From: an uncultured Gammaproteobacteria bacterium
GTDB taxonomy: Bacteria; Pseudomonadota; Gammaproteobacteria; Pseudomonadales; Pseudohongiellaceae
Length of the DNA: 18,210 nucleotides
Direction of reading: 5' to 3'
Assembly (NCBI GenBank): GCA_903926285.1
Contig: CAIYIP010000111.1
Location: 1 to 18,210, forward strand
The notes under the pieces are model-generated. The model was not told the DNA's origin and searched no databases. It worked only from the letters and a program-made list of their open reading frames with translations. Each line of letters opens with the position of its first letter. Position 1 is the stretch's first letter. Position numbers and translations under genes: made by a program. Shown here in pieces: positions 1 to 7,510 of this stretch.

Positions 1-588
1 ACCCTGCAGAGACTCCTCGAACAGATGATTACGCGGACATGTGGCATTAAAAGCGAGCGTGCCATATGCCAGCAGATTCTCACGCCCGGCTTTGTTGAGA
101 CCTACCGCATCAGGAAACACCTTCAGTGGATACACTTCTGCCAGATCTTTTATGCCATCGAATTCCTTACGCGTAACGAGATCAGCAATCAAGGTTGCCG
201 CTTCTACTGCAAAGGTCTGGCGCATTTTTTCCATCGCAGGGCGCGACAACACCCGATTGAGTACACGCCGCGTCACGTTATGGTCAGGTGGATCTACTTC
301 GAGGATTATGCTTTTGGGCCGCCATGGTTTGTCGTGATTGAAGTTGGTGAGACCAACACCTGCTGCGGAGGAAAATGTTTCCCAGTCAGTCAAGACTGTA
401 TTGATGACGTCATAATCGACAACGGCATAACAACCGTATTGTGATAGCCGGACTACAGGAGCAATTTGCCGCAACTCTTCGTAAGCCCCAAAAGGTTCAT
501 CAAGGCTGGCATCGGAGAAAGGATCGAAGTCCACAGCGGGGCAAGGTTTGCCGGAAACATTTGCTTCGGTGTTATCTGCTGTATTCAT
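1..588 (-). CDS. Cytochrome P450, CYP199-like, N-terminal 196 residues (runs off left edge)
   Basis: The frame is open from an ATG at 586-588 to the window edge, so the 3' part including the heme-binding Cys lies outside. Seen: a Pro-rich N-terminus, then 'GVGLTNFNHDKPWRPKS', 'EVDPPDHNVTRR' (C-helix region that contacts heme propionates), 'VLSRPAMEKMR', 'DLAEVYPLKVFPDAVGL' and 'AFNATCPRNHLFEESL'. These follow the order and spacing of CYP199A enzymes, whose known members oxidise para-substituted benzoates such as 4-methoxybenzoate. Family membership is well supported. The substrate is inference, because the I-helix and substrate-binding regions are missing. Such P450s need a ferredoxin and reductase, and neither is visible here. 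The ribosome binding site is weak (AGTAGAAAC-type). The next gene on this strand is 457 bases upstream, so it probably has its own promoter. Confidence 0.9.
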   Translation of the reverse strand, partial: MNTADNTEANVSGKPCPAVDFDPFSDASLDEPFGAYEELRQIAPVVRLSQYGCYAVVDYDVINTVLTDWETFSSAAGVGLTNFNHDKPWRPKSIILEVDPPDHNVTRRVLNRVLSRPAMEKMRQTFAVEAATLIADLVTRKEFDGIKDLAEVYPLKVFPDAVGLNKAGRENLLAYGTLAFNATCPRNHLFEESLQG

Positions 589-1045
589 TGGAAGTTTCTA
601 CTTGAACGTTTCCCGTGACAGACCTGTACGGGCTTATCTTGCTGCAATCCAGACATGGCTTTATTCCCGCCACAATTTCACCACACCAATCAGTGTTGGA
701 AAGAGTTAAAGCTTTGGCTTTTTTGCGAAGTCTTCTTCAGGTTTGACGTCGCGACCTGTCAGTATCAACCAGCGCAGCTTAGCACAGCGCAGCAACCCCA
801 AGGTAATCAGGGCATGCCGACTGTGATCCTGAAGATGAAGAAGCGTGTGTCGGTGTTCCTTGCCCAAGGCTGCAGTGTTTGCCGCAGATCAAAACCTCCA
901 TGTCCGGGCTTCGCCTTCGGCACTGCCAGCAGCGCAAGATCCTGGGGATCGCGGGCAAATAAACCTGGCTCTGTTACAGGCTTGCGCAATTTTTTAGCAC
1001 ATCGCTTCAGACCTGCTGCCATGAAACAGGAGAATTGCGTATAGC
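589..1045. other. Intergenic stretch with possible gene remnant
   Basis: This is 457 bases without a convincing gene. On the minus strand two overlapping frames look partly protein-like. One runs 807-1022 (ATG start, 71 codons). The other runs 706-867 (53 residues from a TTG) and ends 'RDVKPEEDFAKKPKL'; its middle reads 'HALITLGLLRCAKLRWLIL'. Neither matches a family I recognise, and the second has no ATG and no ribosome binding site. They could be the two halves of a frameshifted small gene or chance frames. The plus-strand frame 655-1044 has no coding character that I can support. Confidence 0.35.
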
Positions 1046-2092
1046 CTAGAAAAGATCGCTGTCTCCCCAGGTGAAATAAAAGTTATTGCCGAACGTTTCC
1101 GCATCAACCTGCGCCAGATAAAACCTGACCACCAGATCCAGTTGCTGCGCCTGTTGCTGACTGGTAAAACCCAACGACGCGAGCGCTGCGTGCCACCACG
1201 ATGGAACTGCGGCAAACCAGCTGTCAACTTCTGTCACCTGCGGATACGCGACCATCAATGCATTTAGCACGAGCGGCAAGGCTGTTTTAACCTCAGCCGA
1301 ATCAAACAGCGCATCACCCCACAGCCATTGCGCGGCGTTTTGCCTGCCTACAATCCAGCCAAGCACTTGCTTCCCACGGTATACGACGAAGAAATCATGC
1401 GAGAAATCCGGGTGCTGCGCATAACGCCAGTTTAGATAAGTCTGGTCACGTACAACTAACCAGCCATACTGATCTTTAACACGCTCGAACAATTGATCGG
1501 CCCACTTCCCTGCGGCTGCAGTACGAACCACCTTGTATCCCTGTAATTGCTGCAGCCATGATAATGGGCTTCGGCGCGGCAGATCAGCGCGCAGCAATTT
1601 ATGCTGCGTAACCGGCCCGATAACCTTATGTTGCCAGAATAATTTTCCCAGCTTCTGGATTTTCTGCGTGTTAAAACCATAACCCAGAAGCAGGCGATGT
1701 TCACAATATTGCTGCTCAAAATGATAAAAAGCTCTGCTCATCAAACCTGTGATGCCGTGGCCCACCCTGCGGTGTGAGCGCGCAGTAAAAGCATCAGCAG
1801 CCTGACACACGAGCTGCACTTTATTTTCCATGTAAAGCTGCACCGGATAACCCGCATATTGCGCTACAACCTTGTCCTGGTCCCACGCTGCTGAAAGCCA
1901 GGCCTGGCCGTAAGGATTACGCAAATATTTCCACTGCCAGTGCTCAATTGAACGCTGCACATTAAAAGTCGCATTAAACGCAGCGAGAATCGCGTGTTCG
2001 TCATTGGGCTGATAATGTCGCAACGAAACGGTATCGGAAGGCACTGATACCGGTTCATACGCTTTGTGTGGAACATCACTTGTTGCCGTCAT
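1046..2092 (-). CDS. GNAT-family N-acetyltransferase
   Basis: A 348-residue soluble protein. Residues about 51-62 carry 'HWQWKYLRNPYG', a signature of the longer GNAT proteins often found near surface-polysaccharide genes. Residues about 104-118 carry 'ARSHRRVGHGITGLM', the motif A loop (R-x-x-G-x-G) that holds the acetyl-CoA pyrophosphate. The segment 'LLLGYGFNTQKIQKLGK' is the usual 'GFPN...kiY.klGw' equivalent, and the C-terminus ends in a 'FTWGDSDLF' tail. The family transfers an acyl group from CoA to an amine. The acceptor is unknown and cannot be read from the sequence. The protein is longer than a single GNAT domain (about 150 residues), so a second half (about 170-348) may be a degenerate GNAT repeat. 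It lies 118 bases downstream of the GST-like gene on the same strand and may be co-transcribed with it. Confidence 0.85.
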   Translation of the reverse strand: MTATSDVPHKAYEPVSVPSDTVSLRHYQPNDEHAILAAFNATFNVQRSIEHWQWKYLRNPYGQAWLSAAWDQDKVVAQYAGYPVQLYMENKVQLVCQAADAFTARSHRRVGHGITGLMSRAFYHFEQQYCEHRLLLGYGFNTQKIQKLGKLFWQHKVIGPVTQHKLLRADLPRRSPLSWLQQLQGYKVVRTAAAGKWADQLFERVKDQYGWLVVRDQTYLNWRYAQHPDFSHDFFVVYRGKQVLGWIVGRQNAAQWLWGDALFDSAEVKTALPLVLNALMVAYPQVTEVDSWFAAVPSWWHAALASLGFTSQQQAQQLDLVVRFYLAQVDAETFGNNFYFTWGDSDLF

Positions 2093-2210
2093 AGGGGCCT
2101 GAGACTTGCCTGAAAAAACACTGCACTATGGCCAGCAGCAATTGTACTGCGCAAAAACAGCGGCTTCACTACCGGAGCGCGGTTATGACTGCGGAACCAC
2201 AGTTGCATCA

Positions 2211-2855
2211 TCAGCCCACGCGAGCGGCAAGCTCAGCTGCAGCTGCTGTGTTTTCGGCAAGAATTCCTTGCGTAATTTCAAGTTCTGCAAATCGCTGGTA
2301 CCAGTTATTCAACCCCGGTATCTCTTTCAGCATATCCCAGTTGTATACCTGTTGGGTCAGGCGATTGCTCAAGGTGAATGAATAAAACACAAAAATGTCG
2401 GCAGTGGTAAGTTGCTCACCACAGATCCATGGCTTGAAATTAACAAGCCTGCCAAGGGCAGCAAGACCTTTACGCGCATTCAGCTGGCTAGCAACTTCAA
2501 CATGCGCGGGAATTTCGCGCTTGAAGAGCACGCCAACCAGTTCGTGTGACGGCGCCTCCACATAAAGCTCCTGAGTCTTCATCAACTGCCTGACCTTGGC
2601 ACGTGCAAAACAGCTTTCTGGCAACAGCTTTACTGCGGGATAACATTCTTCCAGGTAATCCAAAATTACATTTGTTTCGGTCAAAAACCCATGCTCGGTT
2701 TCGAGAAGCGGCACTTTTCCCATAGGGCTCTTTGCGAGGAACTCGGGATCCTGGCTCGACCTTGTATTGATAAACTCACACGCGATGCCTTTTTCAAGCA
2801 CCGCATGTTTTACCATGTTGTAGTAGTTGCTCATCGCAAAACCATATAATTTCAT
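2211..2855 (-). CDS. Glutathione S-transferase family protein
   Basis: A 214-residue protein of typical GST length. The N-terminal thioredoxin-like domain (1 to about 78) has 'SPMGKVPLLE' (43-52), whose cis-Pro binds the glutathione backbone, and 'LTETNVILDYLEE' (58-70), whose Glu-Thr contacts the gamma-glutamyl group. The all-helical C-terminal domain carries 'GEQLTTADIF', the N-capping box of the family. The N-terminal catalytic position is occupied by the 'FAMSNYYNMVK' segment, so Ser9 or a nearby Tyr could serve; class assignment is not possible. A good ribosome binding site (AGGAG, about 5 bases before ATG) fixes the start. The gene is divergent from the TonB-dependent receptor, with 273 bases between them. 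Role is likely detoxification or a housekeeping redox function; a stringent-starvation-type protein is less likely. Confidence 0.9.
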   Translation of the reverse strand: MKLYGFAMSNYYNMVKHAVLEKGIACEFINTRSSQDPEFLAKSPMGKVPLLETEHGFLTETNVILDYLEECYPAVKLLPESCFARAKVRQLMKTQELYVEAPSHELVGVLFKREIPAHVEVASQLNARKGLAALGRLVNFKPWICGEQLTTADIFVFYSFTLSNRLTQQVYNWDMLKEIPGLNNWYQRFAELEITQGILAENTAAAAELAARVG

Positions 2856-3054
2856 TCTTGCTCCTGACGCCGGATATTGTTGTTAATGTTGCGTGGCTCG
2901 GCACGTGCAAGGTGCCAGATCGACAGGCATTTTGCAGTCTTTTTTTTTACACAATATATTTTGATTTATTGCCAGCGCAGCGCAATAAAAGTTGCGCCAC
3001 CAACATCAATAATTCATAGTCGGCGCCGCAGGAAATTCATATCTCCTGTACAAC

Positions 3055-3084
3055 TTGATATAGCAAAAAAAGCAAAAGTATTAG
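3055..3084 (+). promoter_or_regulatory. Candidate sigma-70 promoter for the TonB-dependent receptor
   Basis: TTGATA (3055-3060) and TATTAG (3079-3084) are 18 bases apart, with an A-rich spacer. Initiation near 3091 would leave a leader of about 38 bases ending in the AGGGGA ribosome binding site. No clear Fur box was seen in the 2856-3128 divergent region. Matched by eye only. Confidence 0.35.
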
Positions 3085-3128
3085 CAGTCACCGACTTACC
3101 AATTCAACATCAAAAGGGGAAACAATTA

Positions 3129-5957
3129 ATGCAAGGTTCACGTTATTTTCATGGCAAGAAGCTGGCGATAGCAATTGCGCTATGCTACGCGGGCTCGGTT
3201 GCAGCGCCGGTATTCGCTGCAGATGAACAAATCGAGGAAGTCACAGTAACAGGCTCATTTATCCAGAGACCTGTAGATCGTCCGCAACCTGTAACGGTTC
3301 TGACCAACGAAGATCTGCGTCTCGAGCAGCGCGGCTCACTCGCCGAGATATTTAAAAACCTGCCGCAAAGCATAGGCTCCACTTCAACGATTAATTCCCA
3401 GCAGGGTGGCGTCAACGGCGGCAACACGCCAACTGCAACGATCAACCTGCGCGGGCTTGGCCCACGCGCCACACTGGTACTGCTCAACGGTGGACGCCAA
3501 ACCAGCGATGGTGGCTTTGGTTTCGTGGACATCAACAACCTCGCGCCATCAATTATGGTTGAGCGCGTCGAGCTGGTAATGGATGGCTCCTCCGCTCTGT
3601 ATGGTAGCGATGCCGTGGCAGGTGTTGCCAACTTCATCACCCGCAATAATTTCGAAGGCGCAGAATTCCGCGCTGAAGCACAGAAAATCCAGGATATAGA
3701 GGGCAACAAGCCCGATGTTAATCTGGGCTTCATTGTTGGTGGCGGCAACGGGACCACGCACGTAGTTGCAGGCATGGACTACGCGACCACTGAAATTCTG
3801 CGTGTTCAAGACCGCTATGAAGATAGCCGCCTGCGCCTGGGCCTGACCTCGGGTTTCGGCAATCCCGGTACCTTCCAGATACAGAACGCGAACGGCACGC
3901 TGCGGCCTTTGACCACCACGCGACCCGACCCACTTTGCGGCAGTCCGCTTATCGGCGGCGGCCTCGCTGCTGGCGAAGTCAATCCTGCAGGCACCCAGTG
4001 TCTTCTGTTCAATTCGCTGAACAGAACCATGCAACCTGATTCCAAGCGTATGCTCGGCATGTCAGTGGTTACTCACGACTTTACCGACACCATGACTGGC
4101 GAAGTCGAATTCGGTTTTGCACGCACCCGTTATACGATTCCGTTTGGCTACGTGACACCAGCAGGGGTTACCGCATTCCCGTTTGTACCGAATGACAATC
4201 CAGGTGTGCTGGCTGCAGTCGCATCCCTTCCTTCCTTCCCGAATATTGCCAGTGATCCAACGATTGGCGGATACCGTTTCAGGGGCCGCGTCATGACCCC
4301 AGCGGGCGGCCCAGCCAACGACCACAGCTCACTGCAGGACACCTTCCGCGTCGCCGCACGTCTCAAGGGCACTTTCGGTGACTCGGACTGGGGATGGCAG
4401 GCTTCGTTTTCTGATTCCTGGAACGATACCGAGTTCAACAGCACCGACACAATCGTTGCCCGTATCAACTCTGCTCTCAATGGTTATGGCGGACCAGCCT
4501 GCAGCGCCAGCCCTACCACCGATCCAACCGGAGCTGCGCGCGGCACAGGTAACTGCCGCTTCTGGAACCCCTTCGCCAATAGCCTGATTGCTGCGCCGGG
4601 CTCGCGTACTTACAACGATCCTGAACTCACCAACTGGTTGGTGGGCTCACGCACCACAAAGGACGCTGGCGAACTGAAAACCTATGACTTCGTCGTCACC
4701 GGCGATCTCTGGGACATGGCGGGCGGTACCACCGGCGTAGCCGTTGGTCTGCATCGCCGTGAGCAAATGTTCAGCCAGGATTGGGATGTGATGAGTGAAG
4801 CGCCCGGCAACTGGGCCTTCAACGGCGCAACTGCCTATCTGGATTTTGATGGCGAACGCGCCACCGACGCAGTATTCGGCGAATTGGTCATGTACCCGAC
4901 TAACACCGTGGAAGTGCAGTTGGCCGCACGTTACGAAGACACCGGCTCAATGGACTCCTTCGATCCGAAATTAGGTGTGTTGTACACACCGGTTGATGGC
5001 CTCTACCTGCGTGCCTCAGCTGGTACCTCGTTCCGGCAGCCTGGTGAAATCCAGATGTTCGGTATCGGACCTGGCGGCGCCACCACTGATCCTATCGGCG
5101 GCGATACCATCAATGCACGTGGACTGCTCGTCGGCAACCAGAGCCTCACTCCGGAAACTTCTGACAACTGGACCACTGGTTTCACCTGGGACGTGAATGA
5201 GCAGGTTACTATCGACATGAGCTACTGGAGCGTCAAGTTCAAAAATCTGATCACCCAGGAGCAGGCACAAGCGATCCTGCAGCTTGACCGCGCCGACGGC
5301 TTCATCACCGATCCACGCATCATCCTGCGCGAAGGCGCGCCGAACGAAGTGTGCGAAGTTACTGGCCGCTGGAAACTGCCCGCAAGCCCGACCAATCCAC
5401 GTCCGGTCAATTGCATGTCAGGCTTCGACGTACAGCTGTTCAAAACGACCTATATCAACCAGGCCTTCCAGAATACCTCAGGCGTCGACTTTACCTTCAG
5501 CTACGACTTTGATGCCCTGGGCAGCCAATGGACAGCAAAACTCCTCGGCACCTGGACTCACAAGTACGATATGGATATGCAAGGTCGTCTGGTAGATGGC
5601 GTCGGCAGTTTCAACTCCTCTACTTTCGGCTCGCCAAACCCTGAATGGCGCGGCAACGCGCAACTTGACTGGCGACGTGACAGCCACCTCGTGCGCGCCA
5701 CCTGGCGTTACACATCCAAGCTGATCAATGACGCTCCGACAGCCAACAACCTTCTGACTGAGGAAACTGACTTCAGCACGCTTGACCTGATCTATGGTTA
5801 TACACTGCCTAATGAGAACGGCGATGTAACTTTCTCCATAGTCAACGCGCTGGACGAAGAAGATCCGCTGCGTCATGGTGCTCAGACCACCAGTACCAGC
5901 AACATCTACGAGTCACGTGGCCGTATTTATCGTATTGGTCTGAACTGGGGCTTCTAG
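3129..5957 (+). CDS. TonB-dependent outer-membrane receptor
   Basis: A 942-residue protein. The start at 3129 is chosen because AGGGGA lies just upstream and a Sec signal peptide follows at once (basic 'HGKK', hydrophobic stretch, cleavage after 'APVFA', residue 30). The same frame is open back to 2877, but that extension has no signal character. Residues 36-42 'EEVTVTG' are the TonB-box region. The plug domain (about 45-175) holds 'TINLRGLGPRATLVLLNG' and 'VERVELVMDGSSALYGSDAV'. The rest is a beta-barrel ending in aromatic 'RIGLNWGF', the BamA-recognised C-terminus. Three Cys pairs lie in barrel segments ('DPLCGS...TQCLLF', 'GPACSA...GNCRFW', 'NEVCEV...VNCMSG') and probably form loop disulfides. 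Substrate is unknown: no siderophore, heme or SusD-like neighbour is present. Energy would come from TonB-ExbBD encoded elsewhere. Confidence 0.93.
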   Translation: MQGSRYFHGKKLAIAIALCYAGSVAAPVFAADEQIEEVTVTGSFIQRPVDRPQPVTVLTNEDLRLEQRGSLAEIFKNLPQSIGSTSTINSQQGGVNGGNTPTATINLRGLGPRATLVLLNGGRQTSDGGFGFVDINNLAPSIMVERVELVMDGSSALYGSDAVAGVANFITRNNFEGAEFRAEAQKIQDIEGNKPDVNLGFIVGGGNGTTHVVAGMDYATTEILRVQDRYEDSRLRLGLTSGFGNPGTFQIQNANGTLRPLTTTRPDPLCGSPLIGGGLAAGEVNPAGTQCLLFNSLNRTMQPDSKRMLGMSVVTHDFTDTMTGEVEFGFARTRYTIPFGYVTPAGVTAFPFVPNDNPGVLAAVASLPSFPNIASDPTIGGYRFRGRVMTPAGGPANDHSSLQDTFRVAARLKGTFGDSDWGWQASFSDSWNDTEFNSTDTIVARINSALNGYGGPACSASPTTDPTGAARGTGNCRFWNPFANSLIAAPGSRTYNDPELTNWLVGSRTTKDAGELKTYDFVVTGDLWDMAGGTTGVAVGLHRREQMFSQDWDVMSEAPGNWAFNGATAYLDFDGERATDAVFGELVMYPTNTVEVQLAARYEDTGSMDSFDPKLGVLYTPVDGLYLRASAGTSFRQPGEIQMFGIGPGGATTDPIGGDTINARGLLVGNQSLTPETSDNWTTGFTWDVNEQVTIDMSYWSVKFKNLITQEQAQAILQLDRADGFITDPRIILREGAPNEVCEVTGRWKLPASPTNPRPVNCMSGFDVQLFKTTYINQAFQNTSGVDFTFSYDFDALGSQWTAKLLGTWTHKYDMDMQGRLVDGVGSFNSSTFGSPNPEWRGNAQLDWRRDSHLVRATWRYTSKLINDAPTANNLLTEETDFSTLDLIYGYTLPNENGDVTFSIVNALDEEDPLRHGAQTTSTSNIYESRGRIYRIGLNWGF

Positions 5958-5990
5958 TTTTCCCTGATCTGACTAACAGAAGGTAGAATA

Positions 5991-6026
5991 AAAAAACCCC
6001 GCCAACGCAAGTCAGCGGGGTTTTTT
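5991..6026. terminator. Bidirectional Rho-independent terminator
   Basis: A perfect 12-bp stem (5991-6002 with 6015-6026: six A-T pairs then six G-C-rich pairs) encloses a 12-base loop. T-runs sit on the 3' side in both directions. It lies 34 bases after the receptor stop and 56 bases after the stop of the convergent acyltransferase gene, so it should end both transcripts. Confidence 0.93.
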
Positions 6027-6081
6027 ATTGGGCAAGTCATTGGACGACGCAGGCTGATCACTGCAAAGGCTGAATGCAAAC

Positions 6082-7212
6082 TCACACAACTGGCGCTGGA
6101 TTTGCCTTCAGATAACTGACCCTGTATTTGAAGAACGGCTTTTCGATCAACTCGAATGTTACAGTGCTGAACACCAGTGTAAGCGGATAGACTAACAAGA
6201 AGGCCATCGCGCAGGCGTTGGTGAAGAGATCACTGCTGAACGTGATGCCATAAGTGCTCATAATTTTTACCACCATATCCAACACGAAAAAATGGATCAG
6301 GTAGGTTGAATAGGAAATTGAGCCGATATACGCCGCGATATTCACGAGCCGTCCCTCGGCACTGCCAAGCACCCAAATCCACGCCACCAGAAGCCACGCG
6401 TACATCACCCCTTCTGCGGTGGACTCTATCAACCACAGCGGGTCAGGCGAGGACGGATCACGCAAATATAACTGCCGGATATTGAAGTAATGAAACATCG
6501 CTGTGGCCAGCACGAGCCCAAGGATTAATGCGGCAAGCCCGGCGAATTTATTCTGGAATATTCTGGCTGCTTTTATATCCTGCACAAACAGGCTGGCCAT
6601 GGCGCCGAGCATGAACTGGTCGATCCTGCCGAAGATGGTCCAGTAACCCACATCCTGCGCATTGCCCTTCTCCATAAAAAACATCAGCCGGAACATAAGA
6701 CCCACCAGAATCATGCCTGCAAACGGCAGATATTTTTTTAAAGTGCCTTTGCAGTTATCCCGGAAATAGACGTAGAAAATGGGGAAGAACAGATAAAACT
6801 GGAACTCCACGACCAACGTCCAGGTACCGCGATAAATTCCGCCACCGAACAAATTGAAAAACTTGAGCATGGCCAGCGGATCGCCGCCGGCTACGCCACT
6901 GGCCTCCAGATCGGTAAAAAAAGAAATGATGAACAGCAGCGGGAAAATACGCAGAAAACGATTACGCAGAAAACGGCTGTAGACAATCTGGTTATCACCA
7001 ATAATCGTGGTAAAGATAAAGCCGGTAATTGTAATAAACAGCGCAACGCCGGTATGACCTTCTTCAAAAAAACTCAGCAAGGGATTTGCGGGGACATAAG
7101 CCTGGGTGATTTCACCACTGCGGTGGATGCAATGAAACAACACTACCAGAAGCGCAGCGAGGCCACGCAGATGATCGATACCCTGGATATATACCTTGTT
7201 GGTTGAACGCAC
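6082..7212 (-). CDS. Acyltransferase family 3 membrane protein (OafA/YrhL type)
   Basis: A 376-residue polytopic inner-membrane protein, with roughly ten hydrophobic segments by eye. The N-terminus has 'GIDHLRGLAALLVVLFHC', the family hallmark with the proposed catalytic His in TM1 ('FH') and the R-G pair. 'SRFLRNRFLRIFPLL' is the conserved R-x-x-R-I-x-P motif, and 'GTWTLVVEFQFYLFFPI' is the W-x-L-x-x-E-x-x-F-Y signature. The family moves O-acyl groups, often acetyl, onto extracytoplasmic sugars of O-antigen, exopolysaccharide or peptidoglycan. There is no C-terminal SGNH domain. GTG start with AGGA four bases upstream. It shares strand with the glycosyltransferase block upstream but is separated from it by 298 bases and a hairpin, so it probably has its own promoter. 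Acceptor glycan is inferred, not shown. Confidence 0.93.
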   Translation of the reverse strand: MRSTNKVYIQGIDHLRGLAALLVVLFHCIHRSGEITQAYVPANPLLSFFEEGHTGVALFITITGFIFTTIIGDNQIVYSRFLRNRFLRIFPLLFIISFFTDLEASGVAGGDPLAMLKFFNLFGGGIYRGTWTLVVEFQFYLFFPIFYVYFRDNCKGTLKKYLPFAGMILVGLMFRLMFFMEKGNAQDVGYWTIFGRIDQFMLGAMASLFVQDIKAARIFQNKFAGLAALILGLVLATAMFHYFNIRQLYLRDPSSPDPLWLIESTAEGVMYAWLLVAWIWVLGSAEGRLVNIAAYIGSISYSTYLIHFFVLDMVVKIMSTYGITFSSDLFTNACAMAFLLVYPLTLVFSTVTFELIEKPFFKYRVSYLKANPAPVV

Positions 7213-7299
7213 TTTTTCCTGCCCGACTCGAATGAACCGGCGTCATGATATTTCAGAAGCAGGAATTGTGTTCCTGTTTGTCCGCATTATTATTGTGTC

Positions 7300-7404
7300 A
7301 GGATTTTTTGCGCCCATTCGCAGGCTCTCCCGCACAGTGTTAACGCTTTATACAACCCGCTTTTGCGTGCGAATTATCCTCATGATTTTCATAGGATTTT
7401 TTGC
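7300..7404. repeat. Pair of 12-bp direct repeats upstream of the acyltransferase gene
   Basis: AGGATTTTTTGC occurs exactly at 7300-7311 and 7393-7404, 93 bases apart. A small inverted repeat (CAGGAA/TTCCTG, 7260-7265 and 7271-7276) lies nearby. All are in the 240-base leader region of the minus-strand acyltransferase gene. A role in its regulation is possible but unproven; the T-run lowers the significance. Confidence 0.4.
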
Positions 7405-7452
7405 TGGCACAAGAGCGTGCGTGATTCCTGAAGCGCGTGCAGCACTCTGACA

Positions 7453-7482
7453 AAATTGCTGGCCGTCTTGTACCAGCAATTT
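7453..7482 (-). terminator. Hairpin, probable terminator of the glycosyltransferase operon
   Basis: A perfect 10-bp stem (7453-7462 with 7473-7482, arm AAATTGCTGG) encloses a 10-base loop, 28 bases beyond the stop of the GT-C-like gene. On the minus strand the stem runs into a short T-run (TTTTG). The T-tract is modest, so termination may be partial and let some transcription reach the acyltransferase gene. Confidence 0.55.
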
Positions 7483-7510
7483 GAATTTCCCGACACTTAC
7501 CTCACTGCTT

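Noticed and set aside
25..444. Plus-strand frames of 139 and 98 residues at the left end
   Set aside because: They are antisense to the P450 gene, whose minus-strand frame has clear family motifs.
655..1044. Plus-strand 129-residue frame
   Set aside because: No ribosome binding site, no recognisable domain, and an odd Cys/Pro-rich composition; more likely chance.
2877..3128. In-frame 84-residue N-terminal extension of the TonB-dependent receptor
   Set aside because: It reads like translated intergenic DNA, and the signal peptide and ribosome binding site place the start at 3129.
7196..7450. Plus-strand 84-residue hydrophobic frame
   Set aside because: TTG start, no ribosome binding site, overlaps the acyltransferase start; hydrophobicity is explained by T-rich DNA.
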